A DNA stretch of 64,000 nt, taken from assembly GCF_018128905.1 (NCBI RefSeq), contig NZ_CP063808.1, positions 9,176,001 through 9,240,000 on the forward strand, read 5' to 3'. Below are positions 26,452-35,024 of this stretch, one piece after another (position 1 is the stretch's first letter; each line of letters starts with the position of its first letter). The notes beneath the pieces were generated by a model that worked only from the letters and a program-made list of their open reading frames with translations, made no database searches and was not told where the DNA came from. The position numbers and the translations under genes are program-made. This stretch comes from Streptomyces sp. A2-16 (GTDB lineage: Bacteria; Actinomycetota; Actinomycetes; Streptomycetales; Streptomycetaceae).

Positions 26452-27105
26452 GTGGAAGAGACGATCGCGGGTACCGAAGCCGCTCAGATTCCGAAGCAGC
26501 GCGGGGAATCGCTGCTGGAGACAGCCGTACGATACGCCGAGGAGCGCCACTGGGACGTCTTCCCCGGCACCTGGCTGGAAGCCGACGACGGGGTCCAGCG
26601 GTGCTCCTGCGGTGAGACCGCGTGCGCCGCGCCGGGGGCGCATCCCGCTCGGGAGGACTGGGCGACGCAGGCCACCGGCAGTGCGACGGTTGCGCGCCGG
26701 ATGTGGCAGAAGCAGCCGACCGCGTCGATCCTGCTGCCCACGGGGCGGACCTTCGACGCGGTGTCCGTCCCGGAGACCGCCGGGTTCCTGGCGCTCGCGC
26801 GGATGGAGCGGATGGAGTTGACGCTGGGGCCCGTGACGTTGACACCGGACCGCCGGATGCAGTTCTTCGTGCTGCCGGGGGCGTCGGTGAAGCTGCCGGA
26901 CCTCATTCGGAAGCTGGGCTGGGCCCCCTCGTCCCTCGATCTGGTCGCGCTCGGCGAGGGGGCGTACGTCGCGGCGCCTCCCACGCGGTTCGGTTCCTCG
27001 GGGGCCGTCCAGTGGGCGTGCCGTCCGACGCCCGCGAACCGCTGGCTGCCGGACGCGGAGGAGCTGATCTCGCCGCTCGCCTACGCGTGCGGCAGGGACA
27101 GGTAG
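26452..27105 (+). CDS. Bifunctional DNA primase/polymerase-like (prim-pol N-terminal) domain protein
   Basis: 217-residue cytosolic protein resembling the prim-pol domain found in actinobacterial phage and plasmid replication proteins. Visible features are SLLETAVRYAEERHWDVFPGTW, the Cys/His cluster CSCGETACAAPGAHP, and LPTGRTFDAVSVPE. It stands alone, without a helicase domain, as do several small chromosomal streptomycete paralogues; replication activity is therefore doubtful. GTG 26452 (MEETIAGTE) is preferred, with GGGAG upstream; GTG 26443 and 26428 are alternatives. Divergent from the TPR regulator. Confidence 0.85.
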   Translation: MEETIAGTEAAQIPKQRGESLLETAVRYAEERHWDVFPGTWLEADDGVQRCSCGETACAAPGAHPAREDWATQATGSATVARRMWQKQPTASILLPTGRTFDAVSVPETAGFLALARMERMELTLGPVTLTPDRRMQFFVLPGASVKLPDLIRKLGWAPSSLDLVALGEGAYVAAPPTRFGSSGAVQWACRPTPANRWLPDAEELISPLAYACGRDR

Positions 27106-27167
27106 CGGACGCCCGCGCGGCGGCGGCCGCTCATGAGCACAGCCAGGCGCCCCTAAGGTTGACGTTC

Positions 27168-27941
27168 ATGACGTCGGCTGTGAGTGTGCGTGGGCTCTGG
27201 AAGCGGTTCGGGCAGCAGGTCGCTGTCGCCGGGATCGACCTGGAGCTGCCCGCCGGTAAGTTCATCGGGCTCGTGGGGCCCAACGGGGCGGGGAAGACCA
27301 CCACCCTCTCCATGGTGACCGGGCTGCTCCGCCCCGATCAGGGCAGCGTGGAGGTCGTCGGGCACGACGTGTGGCGGGACCCGGTCACCGTCAAGGCCCG
27401 GATCGGCGTCCTGCCCGAAGGACTACGGCTGTTCGAGCGGCTCTCCGGGCGGGAACTCCTCGCCTACTCGGGGCGGTTGCGGGGGCTGCCCGGTGCCGAG
27501 GTGGACAAGCGGGCCGGTCAGCTGCTGGACGTACTCGATCTCGCGGGGGCCCAGCACAAGCTGGTCGTCGACTACTCGACCGGGATGCGGAAGAAGATCG
27601 GGCTCGCGGCCGCCCTGCTCCACAATCCCGAAGTGCTGTTCCTCGACGAGCCGTTCGAGGGCGTCGACCCCGTCTCCGCGCAGACCATCCGGGGAGTGCT
27701 GGAGCGGTACACCGCCTCCGGCGCCACCGTCGTCTTCTCCTCGCACGTCATGGAGCTCGTGGAGTCCCTGTGCGACTGGGTGGCCGTCATGGCGGCCGGC
27801 CGCATCCGCGCCCACGGGCCGCTCGAGGAGGTGCGCGGGGCCGCGCCCTCCCTGCAGCGCGCCTTCCTCGAACTCGTGGGGGCGCAGGGGCAGGACGCCG
27901 GGGCGAACCTCGACTGGCTGGGCGGCGGCGGGGCCCGATGA
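27168..27941 (+). CDS. ABC transporter ATP-binding protein
   Basis: 257-residue ABC-2 type exporter ATPase. Walker A is GPNGAGKTT, the signature is STGMRKKIGLAAALL, Walker B is VLFLDEPFEGVDP, and the switch His lies in FSSHVMELV. The ABC signature reads YSTGM rather than the common LSGGQ, usual in this exporter branch. It forms a translationally coupled pair with the following permease (ATGA overlap). The direction of transport is presumed outward; the substrate is unknown. Confidence 0.95.
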   Translation: MTSAVSVRGLWKRFGQQVAVAGIDLELPAGKFIGLVGPNGAGKTTTLSMVTGLLRPDQGSVEVVGHDVWRDPVTVKARIGVLPEGLRLFERLSGRELLAYSGRLRGLPGAEVDKRAGQLLDVLDLAGAQHKLVVDYSTGMRKKIGLAAALLHNPEVLFLDEPFEGVDPVSAQTIRGVLERYTASGATVVFSSHVMELVESLCDWVAVMAAGRIRAHGPLEEVRGAAPSLQRAFLELVGAQGQDAGANLDWLGGGGAR

Positions 27942-29527
27942 CGACGGACATCACCCCGGTCGTCGTACGGCTGAAGCTGTCGCTGCTCAGGAACGGACTG
28001 CGGCAGTCGGGCGGGCGGCGGGCCGCCTACATCGGCTCGGCCGTCGCCGTGCTGCTCTTCTCCGCCCTTCAGCTGCTCGGTCTCATCGCCCTGCGCGGCA
28101 ACGAGCACGCGGCCTCCGTCGTCGTCCCGCTGGTCGCCGTGCTGGCGGTCGGCTGGGCGGTGATGCCGCTGTTCTTCCCCGGCGGTGACGAGACCCTCGA
28201 CCCCACCCGCCTGGTGATGCTGCCGCTGCGGCCCCGGCCCCTGGTGCGGGCCCTGCTCGTGGCCTCGCTGGTCGGCATCGGGCCGGTGTTCACGCTCTGC
28301 ATGCTCGTCGGGTCGGTCGTCTCGGTCGCGCACGGCGGGACGGCGTACGTCTTCGCCGTGCTCGGTGTGGTCCTCGCGCTGCTGGTCTGCGTGGCCCTCG
28401 CGCGGGCCGTCGCCGTCGCCAACATCCGGCTGCTGACCAGCCGCAAGGGCCGCGATCTGGCGGTCCTGAGCGGACTCGTCATCGCCGTCGGCGCGCAGGT
28501 CGTGAACTTCGGTGCGCAGCGGCTCGGTTCGGGCGGCCTGGGGCAGCTGGACGGTCCGGCCGATGTGCTGAAGTGGGTGCCGCCCGCGTCGGCGATCGGG
28601 GCGGTCGACTCGGCGAGCGAGGGGTCGTACGGGATCGCCGTGCTGCAACTCGCCCTGTCCGTGCTCGCGTTGGCGGGCCTGCTGGCCCTGTGGTCGCGCC
28701 ACCTCACCCGGCTGATGACCTCGCCCGACGGCTCGACGCTCCCCTCCGCGGAGGGGGCCGCCCGGGAGCGGGGTTCCACGGGACTCGCCCGGCTGCTGCC
28801 GGCCGGACGCACCGGCACCGTCATGGAGCGGAGTCTGCGCTATGTGTGGCGCGACCCGAAAACCAAGGCCGCGTGGGTGACGTCGCTGGCCATCGGCCTG
28901 ATCGTGCCGGTGTTCAACGCGGTGCAGGGCACCGGGTCCATCTACTTCGCGTGCTTCGCCGCGGGGATGCTGGGCGTGCAGATGTACAACCAGTTCGGGC
29001 AGGACACCTCCGCGTTCTGGATGGTCGCGATGACGATCTCCTCCACGCGGGACGCCTACGTCGAACTGCGCGGGCGTGCGCTGGCGTTGCTGGTGATCAC
29101 CCTGCCGTACGCCACGCTCGTCACCGTGGTCACCACCGCGCTCATCGACGACTGGCCGAAGCTGCCCGAGGTGCTCGGGGTGTCCTTCGCGCTGCTCGGG
29201 GCGATGCTGGCGACCGGGGCGTGGACGTCGGCGCGCTTTCCGTACTCCATTCCGCAGGAGGGCTACAAGAACGTGGCCCCGGGGCAGTCCGGACTCGCCG
29301 CCGCCGCGGTCGTCGGCGGGATGGTCTCGGCGGCCCTGCTGTGCGCCCCCGTGATCGCCCTGACGATCTGGGCCAACGTCAGCGCGAACGGCGACGAATG
29401 GAGCTGGGTCCTGCTGCCCGTCGGCACGCTGTACGGAGCCGCGATCACTTTCGCGGGGCTACGACTGGCGGCCCCCCGCACGGCCCGGCAACTGCCGGAG
29501 ATCCTGATGGCGGTCAGCAAGGGCTGA
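27938..29527 (+). CDS. ABC-2 type transporter permease, large
   Basis: 529-residue membrane protein coupled to the preceding ATPase. About 11-12 hydrophobic helices are visible, beginning after the amphipathic RLKLSLLRNGLRQSGGRRAAY. Examples are LLFSALQLLGLIAL, LLGAMLATGAWTSARFPYSIPQ and AAVVGGMVSAALLCAPVIAL. The central cytoplasmic stretch (PDGSTLPSAEGAARERGS) splits two halves. With one ATPase and one long permease the complex is probably an ATPase dimer with a permease dimer. No drug-resistance marker or regulator is adjacent. Confidence 0.92.
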   Translation: MTTDITPVVVRLKLSLLRNGLRQSGGRRAAYIGSAVAVLLFSALQLLGLIALRGNEHAASVVVPLVAVLAVGWAVMPLFFPGGDETLDPTRLVMLPLRPRPLVRALLVASLVGIGPVFTLCMLVGSVVSVAHGGTAYVFAVLGVVLALLVCVALARAVAVANIRLLTSRKGRDLAVLSGLVIAVGAQVVNFGAQRLGSGGLGQLDGPADVLKWVPPASAIGAVDSASEGSYGIAVLQLALSVLALAGLLALWSRHLTRLMTSPDGSTLPSAEGAARERGSTGLARLLPAGRTGTVMERSLRYVWRDPKTKAAWVTSLAIGLIVPVFNAVQGTGSIYFACFAAGMLGVQMYNQFGQDTSAFWMVAMTISSTRDAYVELRGRALALLVITLPYATLVTVVTTALIDDWPKLPEVLGVSFALLGAMLATGAWTSARFPYSIPQEGYKNVAPGQSGLAAAAVVGGMVSAALLCAPVIALTIWANVSANGDEWSWVLLPVGTLYGAAITFAGLRLAAPRTARQLPEILMAVSKG

Positions 29528-29588
29528 CTCCCGGGCGGGGTGCACGGGCCACGCGGCAGGGGGTGGTGGGGCGCGGACCCGGCGGTCC

Positions 29589-30527
29589 TCAGCCGGTGCT
29601 CTCGGCGTTCTCGGTGGCCGGGCCGTCCGGGCCGTCCAGTCCTTCCAGTCCGTCCAGGAAGGGCTCTATGGCCGCCCGCCATGCCTCCGGCTGGTCGTAG
29701 TGGACGAGGTGGCCGGCGTCGGCGACCTCGGCGTACTCGCCGCGGGGCAGGACGCGGACCATCTCCTGGGCCTCGGCGCGGCCCAGCTCGCCGTCGAGGC
29801 CGCGGACGACGAGGGCGGGGCACCTGACCTGGGTCAGTTCCTCCCAGTGGGCGTCGTAGACCCAGGTCTCGCGGGAGGACAGCATCTGCTCGGGCTCGAA
29901 GACGGGACGCCAGCCGTCGGGGGACTCGGCCATCACCTCGGCGTAGAACTCGCCGCGCGCCGGGTTGGGCCGCTCCACCCAGGGGTCGTCCTCGCCGAAC
30001 CACTTGCGTACGTCGGCGAGCGTGGCGAAGGGGACGGGCCAGGCGCGGAACCACTCGCCCCACTCCCGCTGCGAGGCTGCGCCGAGTGCGGAGGCCCGCA
30101 TGTCGCAGATGATCACTCCGCGGACCAGGTCGGGTCGGCGGGCGGCGAGCTGCCAGGCGGTGAGGGCGCCCATCGCGTGGCCGATGAGGACGGTCGGGGC
30201 GAGGCCGAGCTGTTCGAGGGCGGCCTCGGCGTCCTCGACGTACGCGTCACGGGTGAAGGCGGCCCGTGGGGGCTTGTCGCTCTGGCCATGACCTCGCTGG
30301 TCGAGCGCGACGGCCCGGTAGCGCTCGGAGAGCCAGCGGGCGGTGGACGCCCAGTGCGAGGCACGGCCCATCAGGCCGTGGAGTAACAGCACCCCGGGTG
30401 ATCGTTTCTCCGGGGCGTGCGAGGTCTCCCGCGCCGGATCCGTCGGGTCGGTCTTGGGAGGGTCACCGAACTCCCAGGCCGCAAGACGGACGCCGTCCGC
30501 CCCGGTCACGTCGATGCGCCGCGCCAT
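29589..30527 (-). CDS. Alpha/beta hydrolase-fold protein with Ala at the nucleophile position
   Basis: 312-residue alpha/beta-hydrolase. It has VLLLHGLMGRASHW (oxyanion hole), DQRGHGQSDKP, the nucleophile elbow, ALVVRGLDGELG (acid) and DAGHLVHYDQPEAW (His). The elbow reads VLIGHAMGALTAW: the GxSxG serine is replaced by alanine (GCG codon). Asp and His are kept, so either it is a non-hydrolytic family member or it uses another mechanism. AGGGGGG precedes ATG 30527 by 6 nt. Monocistronic and convergent with the ABC permease. A palindrome lies about 150 bp upstream. Confidence 0.9.
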   Translation of the reverse strand: MARRIDVTGADGVRLAAWEFGDPPKTDPTDPARETSHAPEKRSPGVLLLHGLMGRASHWASTARWLSERYRAVALDQRGHGQSDKPPRAAFTRDAYVEDAEAALEQLGLAPTVLIGHAMGALTAWQLAARRPDLVRGVIICDMRASALGAASQREWGEWFRAWPVPFATLADVRKWFGEDDPWVERPNPARGEFYAEVMAESPDGWRPVFEPEQMLSSRETWVYDAHWEELTQVRCPALVVRGLDGELGRAEAQEMVRVLPRGEYAEVADAGHLVHYDQPEAWRAAIEPFLDGLEGLDGPDGPATENAESTG

Positions 30528-30675
30528 TGGCACCCCCCTAGCTCCGCTCGGGCCGTCCGCTCCCGCTCGGGCCGCCCTGTGAACCGTGTCCTGACTGCCG
30601 TGCCTGTCCTGTCCGTCGTTGCTTTCCGTACACCTCTGCAGCGCACGTCCCCCGCGCCCCGTCACCCACAGGCTA

Positions 30676-30691
30676 TCGAATGCGTATTCGA
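30676..30691. promoter_or_regulatory. Palindrome TCGAATGCGTATTCGA, possible operator
   Basis: Perfect 6-bp arms (TCGAAT/ATTCGA) around GCGT, in the promoter-side gap of the alpha/beta hydrolase. The arms are AT-richer than the surroundings, as for MarR- or TetR-type sites. The regulator is unknown. Confidence 0.35.
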
Positions 30692-30858
30692 AAATGGGTC
30701 CTCGGCCGCCAACACCCCTCGTTCGAGTGACCTCGCTCAAGGAATGATCGCCGCGACCGAGGGGAGATCTTCAGCGGGAGGCGGACCGCTCGGGGAAATC
30801 GGTCCGAGGGGAATGACCCTGGGAGCTCGGGGCTCCGGGTCAGCACAGGGGAGGACCG

Positions 30859-30886
30859 GCCCCGGCACCGAAGGGTGCCGGGGCCA
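30859..30886. terminator. Hairpin, probable dmdR1 terminator
   Basis: Perfect 12-bp stem (GGCCCCGGCACC) with a GAAG loop, about 200 bp past the dmdR1 stop in its direction of transcription. It would also block read-through from the left. Confidence 0.65.
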
Positions 30887-31083
30887 TCCATACGTCTACG
30901 GCACATCCGCCCGCCCCCCTCAGGTCATATGCCTCACGCGACAGCCTCGCACGACAAGCGTCGAAGCGCTGCGATTCCGCACGGGGAATCTCGGATCGAC
31001 GAGCCCCCGGGCGGGCCGGGACACGAGGCCCCGAGAAACCCCAACCGCCCTGCGGGAACCGGCGATCGACCCTCCGGGCGAGC

Positions 31084-31776
31084 TCAGCGCTTGGCGACGA
31101 ACACGTGCGAGGCGACGTCCGACTCCAGCTCGGCGGCCTCGCCACCGCTGCCCACCAGCACCCCGCCGGCCGACTCGGTCACGCTCACCACCGAACCGGG
31201 CTGCACGCCCGCCCGGCGCAGCGTGTACATCAGCTGCGCGTCCGTCTGGATCGGCTCGCCGATACGGCGTACGACGACCGTCTTGCCGTCGAGACCCGGG
31301 TCCAGCTCGGCCAGCGACACCATGCCCTCGTCCAGGAACGGGTCGGCGCCGTCCTTCTCGCCCAGCTCCTCGAGGCCGGGGATCGGATTGCCGTACGGCG
31401 ACTCGGTGGGGTGGCGCAGCAGCTCCAGCACCCGGCGCTCCACCGCCTCGCTCATCACGTGCTCCCAGCGACACGCCTCCGCGTGGACCTGCTCCCACTC
31501 CAGGCCGATCACGTCGACCAGGAGGCACTCGGCGAGCCGGTGCTTGCGCATCACGCGCGTGGCCAGCCGCCGGCCCTCGTCCGTGAGCTCCAGGTGGCGG
31601 TCGCTGGCGACGGACACCAGTCCGTCCCGCTCCATCCTCGCCACGGTCTGGCTGACCGTCGGCCCACTCTGGTCCAGTCGCTCGGCGATCCGGGCGCGCA
31701 TGGGGACCACACCTTCCTCCTCCAGCTCGAGGATGGTGCGGAGATACATCTCCGTGGTGTCGATCAGTCCGGACAT
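31084..31776 (-). CDS. dmdR1: Iron-dependent repressor, DtxR family (DmdR1)
   Basis: Fe(II)-dependent repressor of siderophore and iron-uptake genes. The 230-residue protein has an N-terminal HTH (ARIAERLDQSGPTVSQTVARME), a metal-binding/dimer domain and a C-terminal SH3-like domain. DtxR numbering is preserved exactly: Met10, His79, Glu83, His98, Cys102, Glu105 and His106 are all in place. AAGGGG precedes ATG 31776 by 5 nt. The sequence MSGLIDTTEMYLRTILELEE is that of S. coelicolor DmdR1 as I recall it. I see no classical iron box in its own promoter. Long open frames run antisense through the gene. Confidence 0.96.
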   Translation of the reverse strand: MSGLIDTTEMYLRTILELEEEGVVPMRARIAERLDQSGPTVSQTVARMERDGLVSVASDRHLELTDEGRRLATRVMRKHRLAECLLVDVIGLEWEQVHAEACRWEHVMSEAVERRVLELLRHPTESPYGNPIPGLEELGEKDGADPFLDEGMVSLAELDPGLDGKTVVVRRIGEPIQTDAQLMYTLRRAGVQPGSVVSVTESAGGVLVGSGGEAAELESDVASHVFVAKR

Positions 31777-31982
31777 ACGTGCCCCTTGATGAGATCTGCC
31801 GGAAGCACGACAGCTTCCCGGCTCGTGCGCTGGCCCTGGCATCAATTCTGCCGGATGCCACTGACAAGCGTGCCGCGCCGTTGAAACCAGGGGGTTACGA
31901 GCAGGCGCGCGGCCGTATTGACATCCCACTGGTCCAGACCGCACGGTGATCCGCGACACGGCGACGAAGGGTTGGACGACGC

Positions 31983-32759
31983 ATGGGCGAGACGGGCTCC
32001 GCGAGCGGTGAAGGCAAGCTGTCGGGACAGTTCCTCGACGCCGCGATCGGGCTGCTGCGAAGGGTCCGCGACGAGGAGGCCGGGTCCGTCACGGCGGCCG
32101 GCGAGCTCCTCGCCGACACCGTCGCCGCCGGGGGCCGCCTCTTCGCCTTCGGCGCCGGGCACTCCTCGCTCGCCGCGCAGGACCTCGTCTACCGGGCCGG
32201 CGGACTCGCCCTGATGAACCTGCTGACCGTGCCGGGGGTCGTGGGCGTCGACGTCATGCCGGCGACCCTGGGCTCCGCCCTGGAACGGGTCGACGGCCTC
32301 GCGAGCACGGTCCTGAGCTGCTCGCCCCTCCGCGCCGGCGACGCCCTGGTGATCATCTCCCTCTCCGGCCGCAACGCGCTTCCCGTGGAGATGGCCATGA
32401 GCGCCCGCGCCCTCGGCGTGAAGGTCATCGGTGTCACCTCGGTCGCGTACACCACGGCGACCGAGCCCCGCCACAGCTCGGGCACCTTCCTCAAGGACCA
32501 CTGCGACGTCGTCCTCGACTCCAAGATCGCCCCGGGTGACGCGGAGCTCTCCCTGGACACCGTCCCGGCCCCCTTCGCCCCCGCCTCCACGGTCGTGACC
32601 TCGGCGCTCCTCCAGGCCGTGATGGCGACCGCGGCGGGCTGCCTGGCCGACCGGGGGATCGAGCCGCCGCTGCTGCGGTCGGGGAACGTGGACGGCGGGC
32701 TGGAGTGGAACGAGCGGGTGTTCGAGGAGTACGGGGACCGGATCTTCTACCGGCAGTAG
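31983..32759 (+). CDS. SIS-domain sugar isomerase/binding-like protein
   Basis: 258-residue protein with one SIS (phosphosugar-binding) domain: RLFAFGAGHSSLAAQDLVYRAGG and DALVIISLSGRNALPVEMAMSARALGVKVIGVTS (shown in part). The serine- and glycine-rich loops that hold the sugar phosphate are intact. No HTH is present, so it is an enzyme or free sensor rather than an RpiR regulator. The promoter has a perfect TTGACA at 31918-31923 with a weak CACGGT 18 nt later. It is divergent from dmdR1, an association conserved in Streptomyces. Confidence 0.9.
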   Translation: MGETGSASGEGKLSGQFLDAAIGLLRRVRDEEAGSVTAAGELLADTVAAGGRLFAFGAGHSSLAAQDLVYRAGGLALMNLLTVPGVVGVDVMPATLGSALERVDGLASTVLSCSPLRAGDALVIISLSGRNALPVEMAMSARALGVKVIGVTSVAYTTATEPRHSSGTFLKDHCDVVLDSKIAPGDAELSLDTVPAPFAPASTVVTSALLQAVMATAAGCLADRGIEPPLLRSGNVDGGLEWNERVFEEYGDRIFYRQ

Positions 32760-32783
32760 TCCGGCAGCGGTCCGGCAGCAGTC

Positions 32784-34184
32784 CTAGGCCCGCTTCACCA
32801 CTCCGCCCAGATCCAATGCCGAGGCGATCCGGACCGCGACGTCCTCCGCGTACACCGCGTCGCCCCGCTCGAACTGGCCCCTCCCGGACCCCCGCAGGAA
32901 CGTCACGACGCCCAGCGTCCGCCCCCGGCTGCGCAGCACCGCGCACAGCGCGTGCACCGCGTCCGAGGGCCACTGGCGGGCCTCCGCCCACTCGCGGGCC
33001 CGGTCCCCCGGCACCGACCCCACACTCGCCCGCACCGCCCCGACCCGGTCCACGCACTGCAACGCCGGATGGCCCTCCCCGTACCGCACGGGCAGTCCGG
33101 CCGCGCCCGACGCCTGCAGACTCGGTCCGGGCGCCCCGGAGGGCGTGGCGGCGACCCGCACGAGACGGACCGGCCCGGTCTCCTCGCCGTCGGCCACCGC
33201 GCCCCCGGCCACTCGGTCGATGAGCGCGTGGTCGGCGAACCCGGCCAGGGCGAAGTCCAGGTGGACGACGGCGGCCTCGGCCGGGTCCTCGCACTCCGCG
33301 GCCGCCCGGGCCGCACGGTGCAGCTGGTTGGTCCGGAACCGCAGCAGCGAGGCCTCCTGCTCGCTCTGCTTGGCCTCGGTGACGTCCTGGAACAGCCAGC
33401 CGACGCCCAACGGCACCGGCTCCTCCGCCAGCGGCGAGGCCAGCCGTACGAACCCGCAGCGCCAGCAGCGCCGTTTCTCGCCGTCCGGGGTCCGCACCCC
33501 GACCCAGATCTCGGCCGGCGCCGGCGGCGCGCCCTCGGCCAGTACATGGGTGAGCGCGCTCTCCAGCTCCTCCACGCCCTGCGCGAGGAGCTCCCCGAGG
33601 GGCCGCCCCAGCACGGAGGTGCGGCCGATGCCCAGGGACCGGGCCGCGTGCGCGTTCACCACGGCGGGCCGCAGGTCGGCGTCGACGAGCACGACACCCC
33701 ACGAGGCGTCCTCGAACAAGGCCTCGCTGAGCGCGATCGACCGCTCCAGGTCGATCTGCGTGTGCACCTCGCTGAAGGCGCAGTACAGCCCGGCGGGCCG
33801 GCCGTCGGGTCCGCGAACGGCCGCGGACTGGGTGCGTACGAGGACCCGGCCGCCCTCCTTGGTCAGCAGTGCGAACTCGTGCACCTGCCGTCCGGGCGCC
33901 CGCATGGCGGACATCAGCCGCCCCTCGACCTCCTCCGCGTCCGCCGGCCGCACGGCCCACCCGGCGAACCCGTGCCGTCCGACGGCCTCGGCCGCGGTCC
34001 AGCCGAGGATCCGCTCGGCCTCGCGGTTCCAATGGGTGACCACGCCGTCCGCGTCGAAGGCACACAGTGCCGCGTCCATGCCGTCCAGCAACGCGGCGAG
34101 CAGATCCGAACCGCCCGGACCCTCCGGCCCGGGGCCGTCCGGCCCCAGCTCGTCGGTGGTCCCACTACGCCGGGAAGCACTCAC
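32784..34184 (-). CDS. PAS/PAS/GAF-type sensory protein
   Basis: 466-residue cytosolic signalling protein without an output kinase or phosphatase domain. The first PAS is around residues 30-150 (DAALCAFDADGVVTHWNREAERILGWTAAEAVG). The second is around 155-285 (GVVLVDADLRPAVVNAHAARSLG, GWLFQDVTEAKQSEQE). A GAF-like C-terminal half follows, with CVDRVGAVRASVG and HALCAVLRSRGRTLGVVTFLRG. GTG 34184 is chosen because AGGGGG lies 5 nt upstream; a start at 34214 would read through that site. A Cys pair (RRCWRCGF) in the second PAS might bind a ligand. Possibly a scaffold for another regulator. Confidence 0.88.
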   Translation of the reverse strand: MSASRRSGTTDELGPDGPGPEGPGGSDLLAALLDGMDAALCAFDADGVVTHWNREAERILGWTAAEAVGRHGFAGWAVRPADAEEVEGRLMSAMRAPGRQVHEFALLTKEGGRVLVRTQSAAVRGPDGRPAGLYCAFSEVHTQIDLERSIALSEALFEDASWGVVLVDADLRPAVVNAHAARSLGIGRTSVLGRPLGELLAQGVEELESALTHVLAEGAPPAPAEIWVGVRTPDGEKRRCWRCGFVRLASPLAEEPVPLGVGWLFQDVTEAKQSEQEASLLRFRTNQLHRAARAAAECEDPAEAAVVHLDFALAGFADHALIDRVAGGAVADGEETGPVRLVRVAATPSGAPGPSLQASGAAGLPVRYGEGHPALQCVDRVGAVRASVGSVPGDRAREWAEARQWPSDAVHALCAVLRSRGRTLGVVTFLRGSGRGQFERGDAVYAEDVAVRIASALDLGGVVKRA

Positions 34185-34300
34185 CTGGACCCCCTGCCAG
34201 CCGCTCACTAACAATCATTCAACTCGAACGTGACGCAGCACACACCGGGTTCCTGCAAGATTGAGGGAATCGTTGTACGCCGGAAACGTGCCGAATCCCC

Positions 34301-34759
34301 CTAAGCGGTCCACCTGTCCGGCTCCAGCCGCAGGTCGATCCACTCGTCGCTCCCGCCGTCCAGCACATACCGGTCGACCTCCACGAACCCGCGCGCCAGC
34401 GCGAACCGCACTCCGTCGCCGTTGACGGCCAGCACACACGTCTCGATCACCCGGGCGCCGAGCACACGCGCATGATCAAGACCCTTCTCGTACAGAGCCG
34501 TCCCGAAACCCCGTCCCCGGTGATCGGGCAGCACGCGCGCGATGACGGTCGCCACGGCGTCGTCCCCGCTCGGGGGCCGGACGGTCGAGCAGCCCACCAG
34601 CGTGTCCCCGAGATACGCGTTCTCCAGCCGGTTCCGCCCGACGCGCTCACGCACGTCCTCGGTGCTCATGGCGGCCGGCGGAACGATCACGTTGTGCACG
34701 TGCCGCCACTGTTCGGCCATGTCGTCCCCGACGACCGGCTCGATCCGCAGGTCAGTCAC
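34301..34759 (-). CDS. GNAT family N-acetyltransferase
   Basis: 152-residue acetyl-CoA-dependent acyltransferase domain. The acetyl-CoA motif is RVLPDHRGRGFGTALYEKGLDHA. The C-terminal ETCVLAVNGDGVRFALARGFVEVDRYV is the usual beta5-alpha4 region. GTG 34759 (MTDLRIEPV) lies 8 nt after GGGGGAG; the earlier GTG codons sit on the ribosome site. The acceptor substrate is unknown. Its promoter region is divergent from the small peptide unit at 34845. Confidence 0.9.
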   Translation of the reverse strand: MTDLRIEPVVGDDMAEQWRHVHNVIVPPAAMSTEDVRERVGRNRLENAYLGDTLVGCSTVRPPSGDDAVATVIARVLPDHRGRGFGTALYEKGLDHARVLGARVIETCVLAVNGDGVRFALARGFVEVDRYVLDGGSDEWIDLRLEPDRWTA

Positions 34760-34844
34760 GATCACCACTCCCCCTTCGCACGAGGACCGCTCGTCGTTCC
34801 TCGTGCGCGGCACGCTAAATGATCTCGGCCCCCGAAAAAAGTGG

Positions 34845-34873
34845 TTGATCGGGCGGGCGTCGGTTCCTAGTGT
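34845..34873 (+). promoter_or_regulatory. Vegetative promoter TTGATC-N17-TAGTGT
   Basis: The -35 and -10 hexamers fit HrdB-type promoters (TTGAnn, TAGnnT) with an ideal 17-nt spacer. A start near A34881 gives a 26-nt leader to the 12-codon frame. It points away from GNAT and towards the folded element. Confidence 0.65.
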
Positions 34874-34906
34874 GTTGGCTACACGAGAAGGGAGGTGGTT
34901 CGGCAG

Positions 34907-34945
34907 ATGTATGAATACCGGACGCGTGAGGTGACTGCGGGCTAG
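34907..34945 (+). CDS. Possible 12-residue peptide MYEYRTREVTAG
   Basis: ATG-initiated 12-codon frame ending in TAG. It is preceded by AGAAGGGAGGTGG, a near-complete complement of the 16S 3' end, with 9-nt spacing, and by a good promoter. Seven of twelve residues are charged or aromatic, and the codons are ordinary. A GTG at 34895 overlapping the ribosome site would add four residues (MVRQ). No same-strand gene follows before pdxH, which is transcribed towards it, so this is not an ordinary leader of a downstream operon. It may be a free peptide, or a translated small RNA in which translation matters more than the product. Confidence 0.5.
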   Translation: MYEYRTREVTAG

Positions 34946-35024
34946 CGGCTCGCCACCACACTCAGTGCGGTGCCGGACCAGCACGCGAAGGATGTGTGCA
35001 GCCGGCCCAATCCCAGCAGTCACC

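Larger units (their letters stand above)
30528..31083. other. Long intergenic region between hydrolase and dmdR1
   Basis: No credible gene among the short frames present. It holds the palindrome at 30676-30691, the strong hairpin at 30859-30886, and otherwise unremarkable sequence. Confidence 0.55.

Noticed and set aside
31777..31982. Iron box upstream of dmdR1
   Set aside because: No sequence resembling the TTAGGTTAGGCTCACCTAA-type consensus is visible.
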